A DNA stretch of 64,000 nt from the NCBI GenBank assembly GCA_039707655.1, contig CM077676.1:82547895-82611894 (forward strand). The letters run 5' to 3'. The notes below the pieces were generated by a model that made no database searches, was not told the origin of the DNA, and was given only the letters and a program-made list of their open reading frames with translations. The position numbers and the translations under genes were made by a program. The DNA comes from Elymus sibiricus. Taxonomy: Eukaryota; Streptophyta; Magnoliopsida; Poales; Poaceae. Shown piece after piece: positions 47,392 through 59,475 of this stretch; position 1 is the stretch's first letter, and each line of letters starts with the position of its first letter.

Positions 47392-49435
47392 CGCGACAGA
47401 AAACAAAAAATTCGGTACAGCGAGCACGCCCAGGATCACTATGGAGACTGCATACAGGGTTTGATATGATCCGTACCGACTCATAGCGCAGCGGAAGAAG
47501 AGTCGGTGTAGATTGTCGGTGCAGATCCCTACAGCTAGGATTTACAACCTCCCAACCGCAAGGATGTACTCCCTCGTCGGACAGCCCTTCGGGAGGCGGT
47601 CGGACAGTCCCTCGGACGATGTCACGGACAGCCCTTCGGGAGGACCTTCGAAACTCGAACGGAAACTCGGACAGCCCTTCGGGAGGACACTCGAACAACC
47701 CCTCGGGCAAAAGATCGAAACTACGACCTCTCTACGGGGTTGCACACATACGGTGTCAGCTATCCGGCAGGGCTTCGCCGTCCAGAACTAGTTCCTGCCA
47801 GAACCCAGACAGCCTTTCGGCTCTACGAAACTATTTCGCTGGGAGGGAGAGAGAAGCCAGAAATGTCTATGGCATGTGTATGAGAGCAAGGATGAGGTTT
47901 GGAGAGCACCCCTCCACCTCTATTTATAGGAAAGCCAAGGGGTAAAGTTGGCATTCAAAAATACCAAAAGTACCCCCACTTTATGCCTTTTCATAAAAGA
48001 ATAAAGCAAAGAAGGATGGCAAGTGGAGCTCCAAGGAGCTCCACCTCCCTTGGCCGGCCACTCTTGGGGGCCCCCCCATGAGGGGGCTTCCTTGGCTCCC
48101 AAGTCCTTCTAGAAGCCTTTTGGAAAATATCCCAAAAGGTGCTTTCCAAAAAATATACATAAAGCACTTTCACTATTCATGAAGACATTTTTCTGCGTCC
48201 GTTAAAACCCAAATTATTTCTGTGTGCCTAGAATAATTCCAGTACCCACTAAAACAATTTTGAACGCATTCCGAAACAATTCCGAAACAATGTTTTTCTT
48301 CAGCGAAAAGCTACCATTGCGGTTCCGGCTGCTCCGGAACATTTCCGGTTTTCTCTCCGGAAAAATTCCAGAAGTTACCAGAACAATTCTGGCACCCTCC
48401 AAGAATTTCCATGCGTGTGCCGGAACCAATTTGACTTAATGGAATACCCTGAAACAACTTTTCAGTTTCACCGAAACTATTCCGGTGTTCTCTCCGGAAC
48501 GTTTCCGTTTCGTCCGAAACTTTTTCGGTGATTTTCTCTCAGACTCCCCGTCTAGTATTCAGCAGATAGATGACCCTTAAGCGTGTGACCCTATAGGTTC
48601 GGGGAAGTATAGACATGACCCGGAACACTTTCCGATCAATGATCAACATCGGAGCCGTGGACACCCATATCGACCCCTATACCCACACGAATGAATATTC
48701 GAGTGAACCTCCAGTTGCCGTGTGCTATTCCCGTTGCTTCACGATATATTACAAACACCCGAGGTGAGATTTATTGCATCCCCATGGATCAACAACTTGT
48801 CCACTATGCCAGTTACCTCGTTACCGGTTTTGTTCTCTTTTCTCGTTTCTACGTTCCGGCATCCCAGTGATCAAATCATAATGTGTCTGGCCAAACGATG
48901 ATGGATACCGTAACACCGAGAGGGCCCGAGAATATCTCTCCATCGTCGGAGGAGCAAATCCCAATCTTGAGCTATCTCGTTTCTTGTCATACTTTTCCGT
49001 GAACCCGTAAGCCGCCGTAATAGCCACCCAGTTACGGATGACAGTTAACAAACCCCAAAGTTCACGAAGCAAGTACGAAGGAACTCGATACTCTCATGGT
49101 CTAAGGAATTATGCAAACATTAACTATCTCGTGTTATTAACCATTAACTTGTGACAAGTGTTCTGCTAACATTGTGCCCTCAAAATTGCCGGCATAGATA
49201 TGCCCATGATCAGGAAAACATGATCATCATGCAATACTTGAGCCAGTCTTAGAGGCAAGACTAGGAATACATTTTACCGTTTATTATACCACACGTGCAC
49301 ATGAGTTTCCCTCCAAGCCTCGTGGATATTGCAGACTCGAGAATCATTGCAGTTATAGCATGGAACATAAACATTCATTACAAACTCGGAGATACAAATA
49401 ACTGTTATTACTACCTCTAGGGCATATCTCCTACA
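47392..49435 (-). repeat. 3' LTR of the minus-strand Copia
   Basis: 2044 bp. TATAAATAG on the minus strand at about 47920-47928. Compared with the other LTR it lacks 44 bases at 49155/49156 (present as 56468-56511, and also present in the relic LTR near 2680-2725), so this is a deletion here. Confidence 0.9.
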
Positions 49436-49466
49436 GACTCCCACTTGCACTAGAGTCATAATCCAG

Positions 49467-52400
49467 TTACATGGCTTCCCTAACACCAATGGCTATCCGG
49501 TGTTGCTCATGCTTTGCTCGTGGTAGAGGCTTTGTCATCGGGTCTGACACGTTCAGATCCGTGTGAACTTTGCGTACTTTCACTAAACCTGCTTCGACAT
49601 GATGTCGAATGAGTTTATATTTGCGTTCAATATGTCTTGTCTTATGGTGCGAACTTGGCTCCCTTGCCTGAGCCACGGCGCCACTATTATCACAATAGAT
49701 CTCCACCGGGTCCAGAGCACTTGGAACCACACCAAGGTCTTCAAGAAATTGCTTGATCCATACCGCCTCCTTGGAGGCTTCTGAAGCAGCAACATATTCC
49801 GCCTCCATCGTAGAATCCGCCACAGTCTTTTGTTTGGAACTTTTCCAATCAACTGCGCCGCCGTTCAATATGAAAACATAGCCTGATGGAGATTTGAAGT
49901 CATCTGGGTCAGTCATGAAGCCTGCATCAGTGTAACCACTTACAATGAGCTCTTCATCACCTCCGTACACAAGGAGTAAATCCTTGGTCCTTCTGAGGTA
50001 CTTAAGAATACCCTTGACTGCGGCCCAGTGTTCCAATCCTGGATCACTTTGGTACCGGCTGCTAACACTTAGCGCATAGGAAACGTCCGGTCTTGTACAT
50101 AGCATGGCATACATAATAGAACCAACTGCCGAGGCATATGGAACATCATTCATTTGTACTCGCTCATCGAGAGTCCGATGACACTGATTCTTGCAAAGCG
50201 CTGTGCCAGGTTACATGGGGAGTAGGCCTTTCTTGGAGTTCTCCATGTTGAATCTTTTCAACACCTTGTCAATGTACGTGCTTTGGCTAAGCGCTATCAG
50301 GCGTTTTGATCTATCTTTATAGATTCTAATGCCCAATACATATGCCGCTTCGCCTAAGTCTTTCATTGAAAAACTTTTCTTCAATGAGTCTTTTATTTCG
50401 CTAAGAACATTCACGTCATTTCCAATCAACAATATGTCATCCACATACAAGATTAGAAATGCTTTTGCGCTCCCACTAAACTTCTTGTAAACACAAGATT
50501 CTTCGTCATTCCTGATGAAGCCAAACTGTTTGACCACTTCATCAAAACGAATGTTCCAGCTCCTTGACGTCTACTTCAGACCATAAATGGCTTTCTGAAG
50601 TTTGCATACCTTTCCAGCATCCTTATGAACGACAAAACCTTCTGGCTGTATCATGTATACATCCTCTTTGAGGTTTCCATTTAGGAAAGCCGTTTTGACG
50701 TCCATCTGCCATATTTCATAATCGAAATAAGCAGCAATTGCTAGTAATATCCGAACAGACCTAAGCATAGCTACGGGCGAGAAAGTCTTGTCGTAGTCCA
50801 CTCCTGGAACTTGCGTGAAACCTTTCGTGACAAGTCTAGCTTTGTGGATAGTAATGTTACCATCCGCGTCCGTCTTTCTTTTGAAAATCCATTTACAACC
50901 AATGGGCTTTACGCCTTCTGGAAGTTCTTCCAAGTTCCAAACTTGGTTTTTGTACATGGATTCCATTTCGGATTTCATGGCCTTGTGCCATTCCTTTGAG
51001 CTGGGCCCCGCCATCGCTTCCTTGTAGTGCGCAGGTTCATCGTCTTCAAGAATGAAGATTTCGTTATGAAACCACTCAGGTGGCTGGATAGCCCTACCTG
51101 ATCTGCGCGGTTCAGTTACAACATTGTCTGAAGTTTCCGCATCACATGCGACAATTTCCGGCTCGGTTGTAGGGATGATTTGCGGAATTACTTCCGGTTC
51201 CTCAGCCATATCAACTGTCGTCGAAGATTCACTAATCTCATTAAGTTGTACTGTCCTCCCACTTGGTTCTTTAGCGAGAAATTCTTTCTCGAGAAAGTGT
51301 CCAACTTTTGCGACAAACACTTTGCCCTCGGACTGGTTGTAGAAGGAATACCCAATGGTGTTATTGGGATAACCTACAAAGTAACATTTGTCTGATCTGG
51401 GATCGAGTTTGCTTGGCTGTAAACGCTTTACGTACGCCTGACAACCCCAAATTTTAAGATGCGACACACTAGGAATCTTCCCATGCCACATCTCATGTGG
51501 TGTCGTCTTAACAGACTTAGACGGTGCTCTGTTTAATGTATAAGCGGCAGTTTCTAGTGCGTGACCCCAAAAAGATATCGGCAGATCTGTAAGAGACATC
51601 ATCGACCTTACCATGTCTAACAGGGTTCGGTTACGTCTTTCCGACACTCCGTTTCGCTGCGGAGTTCCGGGAGGCGTAAGCTGTGAAACGATTCCACGGT
51701 CACTCAGATGTTGGCCAAACTCATGACTAAGATACTCACCTCCGCGATCAGACCGCAGAAACTTAATCTTTTTGTCAGGATGATTTTCTACCTCATTCTG
51801 AAATTCTTTGAACTTTTCAAAGGTTTCCGACTTATGCTTCATCAAGTAGATATAGCCATACCGACTTAAATCATCAGTAAAAGTCACGAAGTAGAAATAC
51901 CCACCCCGTGCGGCTGTGCTCATTGGACTACATACATCACTATGTATTATTTCCAACAATTCACCCGCTTGTTCAGGATGACCCGTGAATGGCGTCTTGG
52001 TCATTTGCCCCATCAGACAAGCTTCACATGTGTCAAATGATTCAAAATCAAAGGACGGTAAAACTCCATCTCTCTGGAGTCTTTGCATGCGTTTCTTTCC
52101 GATGTGGCCAAGCCGACAGTGCCACAAGTAAGTGGTGGTGGTATCAGCCTTCTTAAGGCGTTTATCATTCACGTTAAAGACATCATTTCCACATTCAAGA
52201 TTTAGTATGAAAAGGCCCCGAACAATGGGTGCAAATCCATAAAACATATCCTTACAATAAAGTGAACAACCATTGTTCTCAGACTTGTATGAATACCCAT
52301 CGTGTACTAAACATGATCCGGAGATAACGTTTCTACACAATAGTGGAACAAAATAACAGTTATTTAGTTCTAAGATAAATCCTGAAGGGAGACGTAGAGG

Positions 52401-53312
52401 CATAATGCCGACGGCTTGAGCGGCGATCCCAACGCCGTTCCCGACGCGCATCACGACTTCATTCTTTGCTAGCTTGCGCACCTTCTGAAGTCTCTGTATC
52501 GAGTTGCAAATGTGAGCAACCGATCCGGTATCAAATACCCAAGACATAGAATTTTCGCTAGCAAGCAAAATGTCAATGACATTAACTTGTATAACAATTA
52601 TACCTTTTCCGGTTTTCCTGGACTTCTTATCTACCAGATACTTCTTGCAGTTTCTCTTCCAGTGTCCAGTGCCTTTGCAGTAGTGGCACACAGTTTCACT
52701 CTTGGCTCTGCCCTTAGGCTTGCCTTTCTTTTTGAAACTGGCAGTCTTCTTCACCAGCAACTTTTGCTGATACTGCATTCTTATCTCATTTGTTTTGAGC
52801 ATCGCTTCATAAAGCGAAGTAAAGATCAAATCCATACCAGGTGTCTTTGGAAAATTAATTCCCCTTTCAGCAATACCATCGTAACAGTTTGCTAGTCTGA
52901 GACCCTGCTCATTAACTAGAGATTCCTTATTTATATTGCATTCTTCCATAGCTTCAGTCATCTTATGAACTTCAACTGAATCCTGTTTGTGATACAGAAC
53001 ATCTAGAGCCTCGATAATCTCGAAGGTACTAAGTCCTTCAAAACGGTTCTGTAGCACAGGATCCATGCAAGATAACATAAGGTTTTTGACAACACTGAAA
53101 TCATCCTTTCATGAATTAAACACGTTGATGATATCCTGAGCCATTTCTGGCGTGGGGGAATCACCTAAAGGTTGATCAAGCACATAGTCTTTCTTAGCGC
53201 TCCTGAGGACAATCCTCAGGGTACGGACCCAGTCCGCATAGTTGTTTCCAGTCGCAGCTAACTTCACTCTCTCTAACATCGGTGCTAAGAAGAACGCGGT
53301 GTTGCAAGCCAT
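49467..53312 (-). pseudogene. gag-pol: Copia gag-pol with three in-frame stops
   Basis: A single frame of about 1280 codons from ATG 53312 (MACNTAFFLAPMLERVKL) to 49467 keeps the Copia order. CCHC knuckle (CHYCKGTGHWKRNC), protease WVFDTGSVAHIC, integrase HHCC (HCRLGHIGKKRM...CEAC), SDRGGEY, reverse transcriptase with YVDDILLIGND, and RNase H (STMEAEYVAASEASKEA). It is interrupted by stops at about 53106 (after IINVFNS), 50568 (after AIYGLK) and 50208 (after GLLPM). All pieces remain in the same frame, so the damage is by substitution, not indel. By comparison with the intact Copia the stop after AIYGLK falls at a Gln or Val position of the RT thumb. Not functional. Confidence 0.92.
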
Positions 53313-53384
53313 TTGATCTACAACGGTAAACACAAGTTCACTTAGACTTTGTTCATAATGGATTTGCACTAGTGAATAAAACAT

Positions 53385-54678
53385 TTTATTCTAAAGTGCG
53401 CTCCCACTCAAATCAATATCTCTCAAAATTGATTATGAGTGATACAAGACCCAAATTATAATTCAACGCCAAGGATGTATCCATCTCAAGTGACGAGAAT
53501 TTTAATCGGTAGGCCAACTTGCCAATCACATCTCTATGTGACTCTTGTTCATCTTTCGATGGGCGTGTTTCGAGCTCAGGACGATCCTCCGGAACATCAA
53601 GACAACCAAGTGATCTTGCTGTGATGTCTCAACTCACCCGCCTCACACTTCTCCAATCGTTCGTACCCATGTATCCATGTGGTACCCCAAAAAGATAGGT
53701 GCCGTGACGGTGCTACACTTGGGAGAACACTAACTACTTGATATTTTTAAGTGAGAGATCACCCTAATAAAAAGTGACTACCGCGCAATCAAAAGGGTGC
53801 ATCATAAGGGATAAACATCTCAGGCAATTCATAATAGCATGATATGGTATAGCCGTTTCTGACGGAGAAGTCTTTAATTTCTTCGTCTTCGGCATTTGCG
53901 TCGGTGTTCAGCTTCGCGAAGATTGCCACCACCTTATCGATGCACCAGATAATATTGCTATCTCTATAGCTAATAAATTAAGTGCATTTACTTAAGGTTG
54001 ACACGCAGGTCATTAAAGTGACAATCATATGGCTCCAGCCATCATGCCGAATCATGACACGCAGGTCATGTTAATAAATTTACATCATATAGTCATCTCA
54101 TACATAATCGAATTAATATGAGCATTGCTATACCACAACATATGCACATCCTGCAAAAACAAGTTAGACGCCTCTAATCGGTTTATGCAAAAATTTATTT
54201 TACGTGGCTTCTAAGGTTTTGACTTAAACCGCAGCTACGAACGTTTTATCATCAAGTATGATTATTCAAGTCGCTAAATTATCTTTCCAGGGTGTATGAA
54301 ACACGAGATAATAAAATCTCGAGCCCCATACTAAACTTCGTCATACGCATGACCCCCGTGCAGATCATATCTGCATTGCCCTTTCGTCTGCGAATTTCAT
54401 CTTTCTTTTGACTATGGCGGAACCCAAAGAACTGATAGCACTTCGTTGATCAATCAGGATCGTGGATTGCCAGAACTTTGTGAAATTCCACCATGCTATC
54501 TCGAGATCAGAAATACGCAAATTCTAGGGAAGCAACAAGAACATCGGGTAACAGACTTCATCTGCTACCCGCATAAATAATTTTCAGCAATAGATCTCAT
54601 CTACTCCAAAATTATATTATGCAATACCCATACATCTCCATGTATTCTAGATCGTAACCTGCATCTACACATAGCATG
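53385..54678 (-). other. Untranslated leader of the minus-strand Copia
   Basis: About 1.3 kb between the primer-binding site and gag; no sizeable frame. Short stretches match the leader of the Copia at 11933-13194 (for example ACATGACCTGCGTGTCA-like near 54055), showing related families. Confidence 0.6.
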
Positions 54679-54692
54679 GCTCATGATGCCAC

Positions 54693-56791
54693 TGTAGGGG
54701 AACACGACAGAAAACAAAAAAAATCGGTACAGCGAGCACGCCCAGGATCACTATGGAGACTGCATACAGGGTTTGATCTGATCCGTACCGACTCGTAGCG
54801 CAGCGGAAGAAGAGTCGGTGTAGATTGTCGGTGCAAATCCCTGCAGCTAGGATTTACAACCTCCCAACCGCAAGGATGTACTCCCTCGTCGGACAGCCCT
54901 TTGGGAGGCGGTCGGACAGTCCCTCGGACGATGTCACGGACAGCCCTTTGGGAGGACCTTCGAAACTCGAATGGAAACACGGACAACCCTTCGGGAGGAC
55001 ACTCGAACAGCCCCTCGGGCAAAAGATCGAAACTACGACCTCTCTACGGGATTGCACACATACGGTGTCAGCTATCCGCCAGGGCTTCGCCGTCCAGAAC
55101 TAGTTCCTGCCGGAACCCAGATAGCCTTTAGGCTCTACGAAACTATTTCGCTGGGAGGGAGAGAGAAGCCAGAAATGTCTATGGCATGTGTATGAGAGCA
55201 AGGATGAGGTTTGGAGAGCACGCCTCCACCTCTATTTATAGGAAAGCCAAGGGGTAAAGTTGGCATTCAAAAATACCAAAAGTACCCCCACTTTATGCCT
55301 TTTCATAAAAGAATAAAGCAAAGAAGGATGGCAAGTGGAGCTCCAAGGAGCTCCACCTCCCTTGGCCGGCCACTCTTGGGGGCCCCCCATGAGGAGGCTT
55401 CCTTGGCTCCCAAGTCCTTCTAGAAGCCTTTTAGAAAATATCCCAAAAGGTGCTTTCCAAAAAATATCCATAAAGCACTTTCACTATTCACGAAGACATT
55501 TTTCTGCGTCTGTTAAAATCCAAATTATTTCTGTGTGCCTAGAATAATTCCAGTACCCACTAAAACAATTTTGAACGCATTCCGAAACAATTCGGGAACA
55601 ATGTTTTTCTTCAGCGAAAAGCTACCATTGCGGTTCCGGCTGCTCCGGAACATTTCCGGTTTTCTCTCCGGAAAAATTCCAGAAGTTACCAGAACAATTC
55701 TGGCACCCTCCAAGAATTTCCAGGCGTGTGCCGGAACCAATTTGACTTAATGGAATACCCTGAAACAACTTTTCAGTTTCACTGAAACTATTCCGGTGTT
55801 CTCTCCAGAACGTTTCCGTTTCGTCCGAAACTTTTTCGGTGATTTTCACTCAGACCCCCCGTCTAGTATTCAGCAGATAGATAAACCTTAAGTGTGTGAC
55901 CCTATAGGTTCGGTGAAGTATAGACATGACCCGGAACACTTTCCGATCAATGATCAACATCGGAGCCGTGGACACCCATATTGACCCCTATACCCACACG
56001 AATGAATATTCGAGTGAACCTCCAGTTGCCATGTGCTATTCCTGTTGCTTCACGATATATTACAAACACCCGAGGTGAGATTTATTGCATCCCCGTGGAT
56101 CAACAACTTGTCCACTATGCCAGTTACCTCGTTACCGATTTTGTTCTCTTTTTTTGTTTCCGCATTCCGGCATCCTAGTGATCAAATCACAATGTGTCTG
56201 GCCAGACGATGATGGATACCGTAACACCGAGAGGGCCCGAGAATATCTCTCCATCGTCGGAGGAGCAAATCCCAATCTTGAGCTATCTCATTTCTTGTCA
56301 TACTTTTCCGTGAACCCGTAAGCCGCCGTAATAGCCACCCAGTTACGGATGACGTTTAACAAACCCCAAAGTTCACGAAGCAAGTATGAAGGAACTCAAT
56401 ACTCTCATGGTCTAAGGAATTATGCAAACATTAACTATCTCTGTGTTATTAACCATTAACTTGTGACGAATGTATCTCATAGCATAACATCAATTCGGGT
56501 CGATTCAACACAAGTGTTCTGCTAACATTGTGCCCTCAAAATTGTCGGCATAGACATGCCCATGATCAGGAAAACAGGATCATCATGCAATACTTGAGCC
56601 AGTCTTAGAGGCAAGACTAGGAATACATTTTACCGTTTATTATACCACACGTGCACATGAGTTTCCCTCCAAGCCTCGTGGATATTGCAGACTCGAGAAT
56701 CATTGCAGTTATAGCATGGAACATAAACATTCATTACAAACTCAGAGATACAAATAACTGTTATTACTGCCTCTAGGGCATATCTCCTACA
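54693..56791 (-). repeat. 5' LTR of the minus-strand Copia
   Basis: 2099 bp, TATAAATAG on the minus strand at about 55232-55240, GGACAGCCC.T.GGGAGG repeats at 54893-55015. Retains the 44-bp segment missing in its partner. Confidence 0.9.
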
Positions 56792-57130
56792 AAAATGGGC
56801 ACCGGAGGCTGGCCAGGGGTCCCACAAGTGGCGCGCCCTGGTGCCTCGTGGGCACCTGGGTGGCCCCCTCTGGTACTTCTTTTCTCCAGTATTTTTTATT
56901 TATTCCAAAATAAATCTCTGTGAAATTTCAGCTCATTTGGAGATGTGCAGAATAGGTATCTCTGACATGGCTTTTTCAGGTCCAAGATTCCAGCTGCCGG
57001 CCATCTCTCTCCTTATGTAAATCTTGCATATTAAGAGAGAAAAGGCATTAGAATTACTCCACAAAGTGTTATATTGATTAAAAACACTATAAATAACAGT
57101 AGGAAAACATGATGCAAAATGGACGTATCA

Positions 57131-58670
57131 ACTCCCCCAAGCTTAGACCTCGCTTGTCCTCAAGCGAAAGCCGATATCGATAATCATGTCCACATGTTTA
57201 GAGATAGAGGTGTCGATAAAAACAAAATACGGACATAGTAGCATCATGATCATTATTTTAACAGCGATATTCATTATCATAGATCTTCTCATGAGCAAGT
57301 AACAATTCATCACAACAACGAAGTATAAGACATAAACTTTCTTGAAAACTAACAAACTATGTTCTCAGTCAGCAATGCAATTGCAATTCATCATATTTTC
57401 AGGAAGGGTCTCATGTAGGACCTTTTTAGCAAGTCCACATACTCAACCATCATTTAGTCTTCTATGATTGCTAACACTCACAACATATATATGGAGCAAA
57501 AAGTTTCAGCCAGACACATAGAAAGATAGGGGCTTATAATTTGGCCTCCCAACTTATTCACCTCAAGGGTAATGTCAACAATAATAACTCATGATCACTC
57601 ATATCCAACTGGATATATGTGCCTAGATCTTTCCCCACCACATGATGCTTGCAAAAAAGAAAAAGAAAAAGGAATAGAGGAGAACACTATTGACTCTTGC
57701 ATAAAAAAGGAAATACATAAAAGTAAAAGATAGGCCCTTCGCAGAGGTAAGCAGAGGTTGTCATGCGCTTTTTGTTTTTGGATGCACAAGCTCTTAATGC
57801 AAAGGAACGTCACTTTATATTGCCCCTTGTGATAGCAACCTTTATTATGCAGTCCGTCGCTTTTATTTCTTTACCATCACAAGTTCGTACAAAGCTTATT
57901 TTCCCTTACAATAAAAGTTCATACATATTTAGGAGCAATTTTTATTGCTTTATGCACCGATGACAACTTACGTGAAGGATATTATTCAATCCATAGGTAG
58001 ATATAGTGGACTCTCATGACATGAAACTGGGTTTAAGGGTTTTGGATGCACAAGTAGTATCTCTACTTGGTGCGGATTTTTGGCTAGCAAAGATATCGGG
58101 CAAGCACCACATGTTGGAGGATCTATGAAAATATAACTTCTATGTGAATATAAGCAAACATAATTCATGACGTTGCCTTCCTTGTCCAACGTGAACAATT
58201 TGACATAAAATAGTCAATGGGGGCTCACAATCATAAAAGATGTCCAAGATAGTGTATTTGCATGTGAATCTTCTCTTCCCTTATTAATTTTTTCATGAAT
58301 TGCATCATTGACTAATGCTATGCTTGTTAACCTTCAATAAATTTTACCACTTATACTTTTCTTTATGTAATGTCATTACTTTCCATAAGATTAGCATAAG
58401 ATCTTTTTCATTATTTTCATTGCTAGGATTGAAACATGAAAGTGAAGAAGTAAAAACTCAAACTACTCTTTATTATATAACTCTCAACTCAATTACATAG
58501 ATAGATAGATCACGAAACTAGCACTCGAAAATAGATCATACTAAACATTTATTCAACTAAATCACGAAATAACTGAGGATCGAACTAAGAATAGGTAAAG
58601 ATAATAAAAGTGATGGTGATACGATACCGGGGCACCTCCCCCAAGCTTGGCACAAGCCAAGGGGAGTGCC
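57131..58670 (-). mobile_element. 3' non-coding internal region of the split Gypsy element
   Basis: Begins with the purine tract at the LTR and has no coding frame. Motifs GATAGGCCCTTCGCAGAGG (about 57729) and TTTTGGATGCACAAG (about 58038) recur in the same order in the next element at about 59853 and 60390, so both are 3' tails of related Athila-like elements. It ends abruptly at the LTR start at 58671. Confidence 0.65.
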
Positions 58671-59475
58671 TGATGTCTACTACACAACTTATTCTTGTAG
58701 ACTCGTGTTGGGCCTCCAAGCGCAGAGTTTTGTAGGACAGTAGCAATTTTCCCTCAAGTGAATGACCTAAGGTTTATCAATCCGTGGGAGGCGTAGGATG
58801 AAGATGGTCTCTCTCAAACAACCCTGCAACCAAATACAAGAAATCTCTTGTGTCCCCAACACCCAATACAATGGTAAATTGTATAGGTGCACTAGTTCGG
58901 CGAAGAGATGGTGATAAGAGTGTAGTATGGATAGTAGATATAAGTTTTTGTAATCTGAAAATATAAAAACAGCAAGGTAGCAAGTGATAAAACGGAGCAC
59001 AAACGGTATTGCAATGCTTAGAAACAAGGCCTAGGGTTCATATATACTTTCACTAGTGCAATCTCTCAACAATGCTAACATAATTGGATCATATAACAAT
59101 CCCTCAACGTGCGACAAAGAATCACTCCAAAGTTCCTATTAGCGGAGAACATAAGACGAAATTGTTGTAGGGTACGAAACCACCTCAAAGTTATCCTTTC
59201 CAATCAATCTATTGAGTCATTCCTATAAGTGTCACAAACAACCCTAGAGTTCGTACTAAAATAACACCATATGATACGCATCAACCAACTCTAATGTCAC
59301 CTAGATACTCCAATGTCACCACAAATATCCGTGAGTTGATTATTCGATATGCATCAAACAACTTCAAATTCATAATATTCGATCCACACAAAGAACTTCA
59401 AAGAGTACCCCAAAGTTTCTTATCAGAGAAAAGATAATGAAAACGTGCAACCAACCCCTTTGCCTAGATTACCCT
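58671..59475 (-). repeat. Truncated Gypsy LTR
   Basis: About 805 bp of a second Athila-like LTR; the plus strand starts TGATGTCTACTACACAACTT, the reverse of an LTR 3' end. It stops near 59475, next to sequence (CCTGCTCGTCCTCGCGTAGG) resembling the post-LTR region CCTCGCTTGTCCTCAAGCG at 57149, so the part next to the purine tract is deleted. Confidence 0.65.

Larger units (their letters stand above)
47392..56791 (-). mobile_element. Copia LTR retrotransposon with stop codons, 9400 bp
   Basis: LTRs 54693-56791 (5' in element sense, 2099 bp) and 47392-49435 (3', 2044 bp). TSD AAAAT at 47387-47391 and 56792-56796. Primer-binding site complement GCTCATGATGCCA at 54679-54691, purine tract at 49436-49447. 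LTR start TGTAGGAGATATGCCC shows it is the same family as the relic at 1-4585. LTRs differ at roughly a few percent of sites in stretches compared by eye, plus a 44-bp deletion, so it is older than the Copia at 10057. Confidence 0.93.
46221..57130 (-). repeat. Gypsy (Athila-like) 3' LTR, split by a Copia
   Basis: Reading the minus strand, the LTR starts TGATACGTCCATTTTGCATC at 57130 and ends GGGTCATCA at 46221. Without the Copia (47392-56791) and one TSD copy it is 1505 bp. A purine tract (GCTTGGGGGAGT) lies just outside at 57131-57142, so this is a 3' LTR and its internal sequence lies to the right. Such LTR ends are familiar from the Sabrina/WHAM/Fatima group of Triticeae; I do not assign which. 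Confidence 0.8.
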
